Assembly: GCA_012520575.1 (NCBI GenBank)
Contig: JAAYOB010000020.1
Span: forward strand, 1-7,831
Reading direction: 5' to 3'
From: Candidatus Stramentimicrobium fermentans
GTDB taxonomy: Bacteria > Atribacterota > Phoenicimicrobiia > Phoenicimicrobiales > Stramentimicrobiaceae
Length of the DNA stretch: 7,831 nt
A program made the translations under genes and the position numbers. This document shows, one piece after another, positions 1 to 5,354 of this stretch. Position 1 is the first letter of the stretch; every line of letters starts with the position of its first letter. The notes beneath the pieces were generated by a model that saw nothing but the letters and a program-made list of their open reading frames with translations, did not search any database and had not been told where the DNA came from.

Positions 1-60
1 TATCTGACCGGTAGAAAGAGACCAGAATTTTTTACTGCCGCAGCGAGGACATGTTTTCAT
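1..60 (-). CDS. Zinc-ribbon protein, N-terminal fragment (runs off the window edge)
   Basis: Twenty codons are visible on the minus strand, starting with ATG at 60 and open to the window edge. The peptide begins MKTCPRCGSKKFW, with a Cys-Pro-Arg-Cys-Gly knuckle at residues 4-8 typical of the first half of a zinc ribbon. The second CxxC pair would lie outside the window. An in-frame TAA lies just upstream and there is no other nearby ATG, so this start is the only reasonable one. Zinc ribbons of this form open transposases of the IS1595 type as well as many small regulatory or hypothetical proteins, so function cannot be assigned. There is no well-spaced Shine-Dalgarno site. It lies downstream of ddl on the same strand, with 67 bp between the genes. 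Confidence 0.55.
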   Translation of the reverse strand, partial: MKTCPRCGSKKFWSLSTGQI

Positions 61-65
61 ACTCT

Positions 66-94
66 TTTATACTGATTTATCAACAGTTTTTCAA
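66..94 (-). promoter_or_regulatory. Putative sigma-70-type promoter abutting the zinc-ribbon start
   Basis: On the minus strand TTGAAA (94-89) is followed after exactly 17 bp by TATAAA (71-66). Only five bases separate the -10 box from the ATG at 60, so transcription would begin at or within a base or two of the start codon, giving a leaderless mRNA. The boxes match consensus well, but the region is AT-rich and chance matches are possible. Confidence 0.4.
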
Positions 95-127
95 GGTTCT
101 AAGTGCAACTTAAGTATAGGATTACCT

Positions 128-1276
128 TTATTTTTCTAATAATCTGGAAGGATAGTCTTTTTTATTAGATGACTTATCCTGATATCTTTCCAAAGCCAGT
201 TGAATTAGTCTATCGATTAAATCACTAAAATTAATGCCACTTTTTTCCCATAACTTGGGAAACATACTTGCTCGGGTAAAACCGGGGATGGTGTTAATTT
301 CGTTCAGATAAATACGGTAAATATTATTCCTTTTTTGCACAAAAAAATCAACCCGAGCAAAACCAGCCCCATCAATAGCTGTAAAAGCCTGTTTTGATAT
401 TATTCTAATCTGGCTGGCAACATTATCAGGGATTCTGGCCGGAATTATTAATTGTGTCCCCTCATCAATATATTTGGAATTGTAATCATAGAACTCGCCG
501 GCCGGTTTAATCTCACCTACTACTGATACCTCTGGTTCATCATTGCCTAAAACGCTGCACTCTACTTCAATATTATCTTCTATGCCTTCCTCTATCAAGA
601 TTTTGCGGTCATAGAGAGCAGCATTCTCAAGGGCGGGAGTCAGCTCTAATCTTTTTTTAACTTTGCTCACCCCTACGCTGGACCCTAAATTGGCCGGCTT
701 AACAAAGAGAGGGTAGCGCAAATGATTTTCAATCTCATTTAATATTTTCTCTTGCTCACTCTTCTTGTGCCACCTTTTTCGCTTTACCATCAACCATCTA
801 ATGTGAGGAAGCCCTGCCTGCAGAAAAATATTCTTCATCAATTCTTTGTCCATCGCCAGAGCGGAAGCTGCCACCCCGGAGCCTACATAAGGTACGTCCA
901 ATAATTCTAATAAGCCCTGGATAGTACCATCTTCCCCATAGGGACCATGCAGCACCGGGAAAATAACATCTAATTTTTCTAAAAAAGAACAGATTGTATC
1001 CTTACCACTTCTGCTCACAACAAGAAATTGATGTTCAGCTGTTTTACTTTCCCAGGATATAAACTCATTTCCTTCCACCCTCTTTGTAACCAAAGCGTGT
1101 CTGCTTTCTTCAGGTGAAAGCCAATGGCCTTTTTTTGTAATACCAATTGGTACTACTTCATATTTCTCAGTATTGATAGCATCAATAATGGAGGTAGCGG
1201 AACAGAAAGAAACTTCATGCTCACCGGATCTCCCTCCAAACAAGATGCCTATTCTTAGTTTTTTTTGTTGTCTCAT
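128..1276 (-). CDS. ddl: D-alanine--D-alanine ligase
   Basis: ATP-grasp ligase that joins two D-alanines in the cytoplasm to give the dipeptide that ends the peptidoglycan stem peptide. The 382-residue product carries the family landmarks in order. GGRSGEHEVS (14-23) includes the Glu equivalent to E. coli DdlB E15. FPVLHGPYGEDG lies at 106-117, the ATP-binding KPANLGSSVGVS at 193-204, and the metal-site NEINTIPGFT at 325-334. YDYNSKY (263-269) keeps the Lys-Tyr pair of D-Ala-D-Ala ligases, where VanA-type D-Ala-D-Lac ligases have a His, so ordinary dipeptide specificity is inferred. The ATG at 1276 is preferred because AAAGG lies 10 bp upstream and the motif then sits where expected. A GTG at 1324 would add 16 unalignable residues and overlap the gene before it. 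It is the last of three same-strand genes after rarA and the MoaD-like remnant. Confidence 0.95.
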   Translation of the reverse strand: MRQQKKLRIGILFGGRSGEHEVSFCSATSIIDAINTEKYEVVPIGITKKGHWLSPEESRHALVTKRVEGNEFISWESKTAEHQFLVVSRSGKDTICSFLEKLDVIFPVLHGPYGEDGTIQGLLELLDVPYVGSGVAASALAMDKELMKNIFLQAGLPHIRWLMVKRKRWHKKSEQEKILNEIENHLRYPLFVKPANLGSSVGVSKVKKRLELTPALENAALYDRKILIEEGIEDNIEVECSVLGNDEPEVSVVGEIKPAGEFYDYNSKYIDEGTQLIIPARIPDNVASQIRIISKQAFTAIDGAGFARVDFFVQKRNNIYRIYLNEINTIPGFTRASMFPKLWEKSGINFSDLIDRLIQLALERYQDKSSNKKDYPSRLLEK

Positions 1277-1286
1277 TTTACTAGTA

Positions 1287-1291
1287 CCTTT
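1287..1291 (-). promoter_or_regulatory. Ribosome binding site deciding the ddl start
   Basis: AAAGG on the minus strand lies 10 bases before the ATG at 1276. It supports that codon over the upstream GTG at 1324. The site sits inside the 37-bp gap that follows the stop of the MoaD-like reading frame (1316-1314). Confidence 0.5.
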
Positions 1292-1313
1292 AATATGATA
1301 TACTTTTGAATAA

Positions 1314-1552
1314 TTATCCACCACCTACAATTGGCAGAACTTCAATTTTATCTTTATCCGCAATTTTATAATCAAAATCCACAATTTTTTTAACCAATAC
1401 TGTACCTACAAAACCTATCGCTTCCTCTGACAAAAAACGATGTAGGATGTTGATAATATCCTCCTGCTCAGTAAGGCTTATATTTATGGTTTATTTGAAT
1501 TTTCTAACAAATATTTTTCAAAACCGGAATAAAATGTTACAGTTACATTCAT
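1314..1552 (-). pseudogene. MoaD/ThiS-like sulfur-carrier protein, split by a one-base frameshift
   Basis: Two minus-strand frames together make one small ubiquitin-like protein. The first starts at ATG 1552 (MNVTVTFYSGFEKYL...), and stops at TAA 1486-1484 after 22 codons. The second, one base back, is open from the ACC codon at 1490 to the stop at 1316-1314 and ends DKIEVLPIVGGG. Joined at AAT-AAA they give about 79 residues, the normal length of MoaD/ThiS carriers, with the N-terminal beta strand, a central LV-rich strand, and the C-terminal Gly-Gly(-Gly) tail that such proteins use for thiocarboxylate formation. One extra A in the AAA run at 1492-1490 would restore the frame. GAGAGG lies 8 bases before the ATG, so translation signals are intact. 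It is either a recent pseudogene or an assembly or sequencing indel in an intact gene. Carrier partner unknown: the family serves molybdopterin, tungstopterin, thiamine and other sulfur-transfer routes. Confidence 0.75.
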
Positions 1553-1560
1553 TCAAATAA

Positions 1561-1566
1561 CCTCTC
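1561..1566 (-). promoter_or_regulatory. Ribosome binding site of the MoaD/ThiS-like gene
   Basis: GAGAGG on the minus strand lies 8 bases before the ATG at 1552. It is one of the best Shine-Dalgarno matches in the window and the main evidence that the short first frame is a real gene start. Confidence 0.6.
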
Positions 1567-1622
1567 AGTTATATCTTTTTTGGAAATAGTGTTTCTACCT
1601 TTTGGTTCTTTTCAGCTCTTTA

Positions 1623-2948
1623 CTATTTTTTCCTCTTCCTTCCATTATCTCTCAGCTTTTTTTCTGCTCCCCTCTCGGAAGGGAAATAATAGATTCTATC
1701 TTGCAGTAAATCTGGAAGGTGTTGCTGCTCTACTACGGCATCTTTGAAATCATGGGCATACTGATACCCTGCTCCATAACCCATCTCTTTCATTAGTTTA
1801 GTTGGAGCATTACGAATAATAAATGGTACCGGTAGCGGTCCATAACTTTTTATATCCTGTGTAGCTAACTGTTTTCCTTTATAAAGGGCATTGCTTTTAG
1901 GGGCATTAGCCAGGTAAACCGCGGCTTGAATCAAAGCCAAATCACCCTCCGGCAAACCCAGGAAATGCACTGCCTGCATGGCTGCCACTGCCACTTGAAG
2001 CGCCTGAGGGTCAGCATTGCCAATATCTTCTGAGGCAAACCTTATTAATCGACGGGCAATATAGAGCGGATCTTCACCTGCCTCAATCATACGGGTAACC
2101 CAGTAAAGAGCAGCGTCAGCATCAGAATCACGCATACTCTTATGCAAAGCAGAGATAATATTATAATGTTCTTCCCCATCTTTATCATAACGTATGACAT
2201 TTTTTTGTATAATCTCTTGTATTAAACCTCTATCTATCTGTATTTTTCCTTTACCCTTATCTGTAACAAGATTGGCTCCGGTGTTAACTGCAAATTCCAG
2301 AATATTTAAAGCTATACGGGCATCTCCGTAAGAAAGCTGAGCGATAAGATTAATGGTCTCTTTCTTAATCTCAATAGACAGGTTCCCATAACCGTTTTCT
2401 TTATCTGTTATCGCCCGTCGAATAATCTTAGCTAAATCTTCTTCACTGAGCACCTCCAGTACATAGACGGTAGAACGTGATAATAGGGGTGAGATAACTT
2501 CAAAAGAAGGATTTTCGGTAGTAGCCCCAATCAAGATGATAGTCCCATCTTCCACATGGGGAAGAAAGGCATTCTGTTGGGTTTTGTTGAACCGATGAAT
2601 CTCGTCCACAAAAAGGATGGTTCTCTGTCCCTGAAAAGTCCAACGTTGTTTAACTTCTTTAATAATTTCTTTTAAATCGGGAATACCGGAAGTTACCGCA
2701 CTGAATCGGACGAAAAAGCTACTAGTCGCATTAGCCACAATCATAGCCAGAGTAGTTTTTCCTGACCCTGGCGGACCCCAGAAGATAATAGATTGCAGTT
2801 GGTCCTGTTCGATGGCAATACGTAGAGGCTTCCCCTTGCCCAGAATCTTTTCCTGCCCTACGAATTTTTCCAGGCTTTTGGGCCTCATTCGGTCTGCCAA
2901 AGGAGCTAATTTGGCTGTTTTTTTTATTTGCTGCTGGAAAAGGTTCAT
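1623..2948 (-). CDS. rarA: Replication-associated recombination protein A (RarA/MgsA AAA+ ATPase)
   Basis: Cytoplasmic AAA+ ATPase of the RarA/MgsA/WRNIP1 family, related to clamp-loader subunits, acting at stalled replication forks together with SSB. The 441-residue length is normal. Seen in order: the N-terminal [16 protein letters not shown] (17-32); Walker [10 protein letters not shown] (58-66); Walker [13 protein letters not shown] (111-122); sensor-1 region [11 protein letters not shown] (141-151); an SR arginine-finger pair at 156-157; a sensor-2 type YGDAR segment near 207; then the family C-terminal tetramerisation region, including [15 protein letters not shown] and the [12 protein letters not shown] motif near the end. 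The ATG at 2948 is the only in-frame start after an upstream TAA. Its GAGGA lies 12 bases away, a rather long spacing. It heads the minus-strand group that continues into the MoaD-like gene (70 bp gap) and ddl. Confidence 0.97.
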   Translation of the reverse strand: MNLFQQQIKKTAKLAPLADRMRPKSLEKFVGQEKILGKGKPLRIAIEQDQLQSIIFWGPPGSGKTTLAMIVANATSSFFVRFSAVTSGIPDLKEIIKEVKQRWTFQGQRTILFVDEIHRFNKTQQNAFLPHVEDGTIILIGATTENPSFEVISPLLSRSTVYVLEVLSEEDLAKIIRRAITDKENGYGNLSIEIKKETINLIAQLSYGDARIALNILEFAVNTGANLVTDKGKGKIQIDRGLIQEIIQKNVIRYDKDGEEHYNIISALHKSMRDSDADAALYWVTRMIEAGEDPLYIARRLIRFASEDIGNADPQALQVAVAAMQAVHFLGLPEGDLALIQAAVYLANAPKSNALYKGKQLATQDIKSYGPLPVPFIIRNAPTKLMKEMGYGAGYQYAHDFKDAVVEQQHLPDLLQDRIYYFPSERGAEKKLRDNGRKRKK

Positions 2949-3057
2949 ATCGCTACATTATCCTCGGCATCTTAATGTCCATTTATTTTATCATTTTTCT
3001 ATTCTTTTTAAAATAACCAAAACGACATGGAATTAATCACTTACAGAATTATTGAGC

Positions 3058-3093
3058 ACACCAGAAACTATATTGACTCTTGACTCTTGGTGT
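3058..3093 (+). promoter_or_regulatory. Inverted repeat flanking the MFS promoter -35 elements (possible operator)
   Basis: ACACCA (3058-3063) and TGGTGT (3088-3093) are perfect inverted 6-mers separated by 24 bp, and they bracket the two TTGACTC copies. The position would suit a repressor or activator site for the MFS gene, but six-base arms in AT-rich DNA are weak evidence. Confidence 0.25.
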
Positions 3094-3108
3094 TTATTTG
3101 GTTATTTT
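3073..3108 (+). promoter_or_regulatory. Putative promoter of the MFS gene with duplicated -35
   Basis: TTGACTC occurs twice in tandem (3073-3079 and 3080-3086). The second TTGACT (3080-3085) is followed after 17 bp by TATTTT (3103-3108), a 4/6 match to the -10 consensus. Transcription would start near 3115, giving a leader of about 70 nt before the ATG at 3184. The first copy has no good -10 at the right distance. The rest of the 235-bp gap between rarA and the transporter shows no further gene. Confidence 0.4.
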
Positions 3109-3183
3109 ATTGAATGTGCCTTCCTTAACTTTTATCAATCTACTTAAATATTTTATCAAAAACATGATTATCTGATTACGGAA

Positions 3184-4428
3184 ATGAACATAAAAACAAT
3201 AAAAACAAAAAGCAACTTCAACTGGTCTGTCCTTTTGATTGTTTCTCTTACCAGTATAACTACAAGTATTTATCACAATGGCTTTGCAGCACTCTTCCCT
3301 TTTTTACAAAGAGATTTTAATTTAACCAAGGCTCAATTGGGTATGCATGCTACTCTTTTTTACTTTACTGCCGCCTTTGTATCTATTTATGCCGGCCGGT
3401 TGGCTGATATAAAGGGTTCCAAATGGAGTTTAATTGTTAGCAGCTCTTTATTGGGAATCTTTTACATTCTTCATTCCATCGTTCCTAATTTCACTGGAAT
3501 ATTATTTATGGCAGCGCTGACCGGTATTGCCATGAGTTTTAATATGCCTACTGCTAATAAATGTATTGTAGAATGGTTCCCCTCAAAACAGAGGAGTACC
3601 GCACTTGGCCTACAAAGTATGGCTTTTCCTATAGGAGGATTATTGGGCGCAGCTTTCCTGCCGTTATTTGGAAACATAATCGGTTGGAGAAAAACAATTA
3701 TCTTGCCGGGGATAGCAACGCTTGTCATTATGATTTTTATTCTTTTCTTTTATCAAGAAAATAAAAAGATAAATAATTTTCAATCTGCTAATAATGAAAA
3801 AAATACTTCTTTCTGGCAATGTTTTGCCCTTTTAATTAAAAATAAGGAATTGATCAAAATCACCATCTTAGGGTTTTTTCTGGGTATCATGAGTGGCTCA
3901 ATAACTGCACATTTTACTCTTTTTTTATTTTTCGATTACGGTTTATCTGAAACAATGGCGGGCATAGGATTCGCCATGGTGCAATTAGGAAGTATTATAG
4001 GGAGGGGCGGCTGGGGACTATTTTGCGATAAAGCGTTAGGCTCAAATAAAAGGAAGGCTTTCCTTTATATGGGATTATTATTTACTACTTTAGCCCTGAT
4101 TTTAAGTTTTATTCTGGGAAAAATGAATCCGCCCATAGCAGTTCTTATCTTAATATCTTTTTTAGTAGGTTTTTCTGGAAATAGTTGGCCGGGCCTTTTT
4201 AATGCAGCTGCTGTCGAAACGGTAGAAGAGCAGAATGTAGGTATTACAATTGGACTGGCTTTATTTACAACACGATTGGGCTTTATGATAGCTCCGCCCA
4301 TCTTTGGTTATATCGCAGACCGAAAAGGAACATATAGCTTAAGCTGGTTTTTGTTGGGTATAATTATGTTCATAGTGACTGTCAGTCAGTATATTTTCTC
4401 ACAAAAATATTTCGGTAAGTATCATTGA
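3184..4428 (+). CDS. Major facilitator superfamily (MFS) transporter
   Basis: A 414-residue integral membrane protein, the normal size for a 12-helix MFS carrier. Hydrophobic stretches are spread over two halves, and a polar central loop of about 30 residues (near 190-220, Lys/Asn-rich) separates helices 6 and 7. The MFS signature between helices 2 and 3 is present as GRLADIKGSKW (71-81). The degenerate copy between helices 8 and 9 reads GWGLFCDKALGSNKRK. The segment NKCIVEWFP followed by QRSTALGLQSM around helices 4-5 resembles MFS_1-type sugar-phosphate, organic-anion and cyanate transporters. The substrate cannot be told and direction of transport is not evident. The ATG at 3184 lacks a well-placed Shine-Dalgarno site (only GGA immediately before it), but the first helix begins about residue 15, so no other start fits. 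The 3' end overlaps the convergent yczE gene. Confidence 0.9.
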   Translation: MNIKTIKTKSNFNWSVLLIVSLTSITTSIYHNGFAALFPFLQRDFNLTKAQLGMHATLFYFTAAFVSIYAGRLADIKGSKWSLIVSSSLLGIFYILHSIVPNFTGILFMAALTGIAMSFNMPTANKCIVEWFPSKQRSTALGLQSMAFPIGGLLGAAFLPLFGNIIGWRKTIILPGIATLVIMIFILFFYQENKKINNFQSANNEKNTSFWQCFALLIKNKELIKITILGFFLGIMSGSITAHFTLFLFFDYGLSETMAGIGFAMVQLGSIIGRGGWGLFCDKALGSNKRKAFLYMGLLFTTLALILSFILGKMNPPIAVLILISFLVGFSGNSWPGLFNAAAVETVEEQNVGITIGLALFTTRLGFMIAPPIFGYIADRKGTYSLSWFLLGIIMFIVTVSQYIFSQKYFGKYH

Positions 4429-5041
4429 GTGTTTCGTGTTTTATTTTAGTAGCATCGAAACGAAATAGTCTAAAGACTGTTTGAATCCAAAGCCCTATAG
4501 TCATCGCTGATATTAATGTTCCTATTCCCACCATACCGCCTAATCTCCAACCAATAAAAACAACCAAGACCTCAATTCCTCCTCGGCAGACCCCAATGGG
4601 CAAATGGGTCATACGGGTAAGGGCGACCATCAAGCTATCTCTGGGACCGGCACCAAATCCTGCGTTGATATAAAAATAGGTCGCAAGTGCCATTATTATC
4701 AAACCAATAGTCAGCATAATAATACTCATTAAAAGACTTACAGTAATAGGAACAATGCGGAGTGCTATAATCATATCCAGAAAGGAACCAATAAGAACCA
4801 TATTAGCAATAGTGCCCAGTCCCAATTTCTCACCGAGCAAGAAAACTAAAACACCCACGGTAATCCCTGTTACAATACAAACAGTGCCGATACTTGCTCC
4901 GGTTACTTTAGAGAATCCTGCATGGAAAACATCCCATGGAGCATACCCTATTTGGGCATTTATAATAACAACTGCACCTAAGGAATATAGAAAAAGCCCC
5001 CAGATTAACATTGGTATACGAAAGAAATATGATTTCCTCAA
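4382..5041 (-). CDS. yczE: YczE/YitT-like integral membrane protein
   Basis: A 219-residue, very hydrophobic protein with five or six predicted membrane spans and a short polar, charged C-terminus. It resembles the YczE-type membrane proteins: INAQIGYAPWDVF (27-39) and INAGFGAGPRDSL (125-137) are the recognisable segments. These two form an internal duplication with a 98-residue offset, and GLGTIANMVLIG (74-85) pairs with GIGTLISAMTIG (172-183) at the same offset. The molecular function of the family is unclear; B. subtilis-group YczE has been linked to lipopeptide production, but nothing here points that way. The start is TTG at 5041, supported by AGAGAGG 8 bases upstream and by the first membrane segment starting about residue 9. 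The gene has its own strong promoter and a folded leader. Its last 47 bp overlap the 3' end of the convergent MFS gene. Confidence 0.85.
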   Translation of the reverse strand: MRKSYFFRIPMLIWGLFLYSLGAVVIINAQIGYAPWDVFHAGFSKVTGASIGTVCIVTGITVGVLVFLLGEKLGLGTIANMVLIGSFLDMIIALRIVPITVSLLMSIIMLTIGLIIMALATYFYINAGFGAGPRDSLMVALTRMTHLPIGVCRGGIEVLVVFIGWRLGGMVGIGTLISAMTIGLWIQTVFRLFRFDATKIKHETLNDTYRNIFVRKYTD

Positions 5042-5049
5042 AAAACTAG

Positions 5050-5056
5050 CCTCTCT
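5050..5056 (-). promoter_or_regulatory. Ribosome binding site deciding the TTG start of yczE
   Basis: AGAGAGG on the minus strand sits 8 bases before TTG at 5041-5039. No ATG lies at a suitable distance, so the site makes the TTG the likely initiation codon. Confidence 0.65.
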
Positions 5057-5073
5057 GAATGTTCAAGTAATGG

Positions 5074-5149
5074 GAATAAGATAGGTAATTTTTTATAATT
5101 AGATTCACCAATTTGGTTACTCGTCTAATTGCTGCTCCAACTCTTATTC
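5074..5149 (-). promoter_or_regulatory. Structured 5' leader of yczE, possible cis-regulatory RNA
   Basis: Read on the minus strand, the leader can form three nested stems. GAATAAGA (5149-5142) pairs perfectly with TCTTATTC (5081-5074). Inside it AATTAGA (5130-5124) pairs with TCTAATT (5103-5097). Inside that ACCA (5117-5114) pairs with TGGT (5110-5107) around a three-base loop. The outer stem closes at the very 5' end of the predicted transcript and ends about 18 nt before the Shine-Dalgarno site. There is no U-run terminator. I do not recognise the conserved core of any known riboswitch. The same stems could form on the plus strand, but no plus-strand transcript is predicted to cover them. 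Confidence 0.35.
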
Positions 5150-5154
5150 TGTTT

Positions 5155-5182
5155 ATTATATATATGTTCAGAGTAATGTCAA
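5155..5182 (-). promoter_or_regulatory. Consensus sigma-70-type promoter of yczE
   Basis: TTGACA (5182-5177) and TATAAT (5160-5155) on the minus strand both match consensus in all six positions, separated by 16 bp. Transcription would start near 5148, leaving a leader of about 107 nt before the TTG start codon. This is the strongest promoter match in the window. Confidence 0.75.
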
Positions 5183-5222
5183 CAAAACTTATATTCTAAG
5201 ATGTAAATTTTAAAGGACAAGC

Positions 5223-5251
5223 TTGACCACTTAAATATATACTAGTAAACT
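5223..5251 (+). promoter_or_regulatory. Possible promoter of patB
   Basis: TTGACC (5223-5228) is followed after 17 bp by TAAACT (5246-5251), a 5/6 and a 4/6 match. It points toward patB and would give a leader of roughly 97 nt. The surrounding DNA is so AT-rich that the -10 match is not decisive. Confidence 0.35.
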
Positions 5252-5354
5252 ATAGAAAAATAGGAAATGCTATTCTATATTTAAAGCTATTCCCAATGTT
5301 TTTTGAAGTAAGGTTATTACTTTTAATTAATTAAAAAATGAAAAGGAATATAAC

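Larger units (their letters stand above)
5042..5354. other. Divergent regulatory region between yczE and patB, no further gene
   Basis: This 313-bp gap holds the yczE Shine-Dalgarno site, structured leader and promoter on the minus strand, and a weaker promoter candidate for patB on the plus strand. I see no protein-coding signal. The stretch 5230-5340 is extremely AT-rich and contains a perfect 16-bp palindrome TTTTAATTAATTAAAA (5321-5336). It also has a small hairpin, AATAG-N6-CTATT (near 5260-5275). Either could be low-complexity sequence or a protein-binding site. Confidence 0.6.

Noticed and set aside
128-1276. VanA-type D-Ala-D-Lac ligase (glycopeptide resistance)
   Set aside because: The omega-loop region keeps the Lys-Tyr pair of ordinary D-Ala-D-Ala ligases, and no vanH or vanX neighbour is present.
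1277-1324. GTG start for ddl at 1324, adding 16 residues
   Set aside because: The extra residues do not look like Ddl, the extension overlaps the end of the MoaD-like frame, and AAAGG supports the ATG at 1276.
1484-1498. Programmed -1 frameshift site in the MoaD/ThiS-like gene
   Set aside because: The bases AAT AAA CCA TAA do not form an X XXY YYZ slippery heptamer and I see no clear stem just downstream, so a simple indel is more likely.
2812-3036. Plus-strand open frame of 74 codons across the rarA start
   Set aside because: It lies mostly antisense to the rarA N-terminus, has no Shine-Dalgarno site and no recognisable protein features.
3094-3276. Minus-strand open frame of 60 codons before the MFS gene
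   Set aside because: It covers the MFS promoter and start in antisense, has low-complexity composition and no plausible start signal.
3471-4301. Antisense and overlapping open frames within the MFS gene (3471-3728, 3561-3764, 4065-4301)
   Set aside because: All are contained in a well-supported transporter gene and show no independent motifs or translation signals.
4755-5084. Plus-strand open frame of 109 codons opposite yczE
   Set aside because: It is a shadow of the hydrophobic yczE frame; its Thr/Pro/Ile-rich composition is what the antisense of a membrane protein gives.
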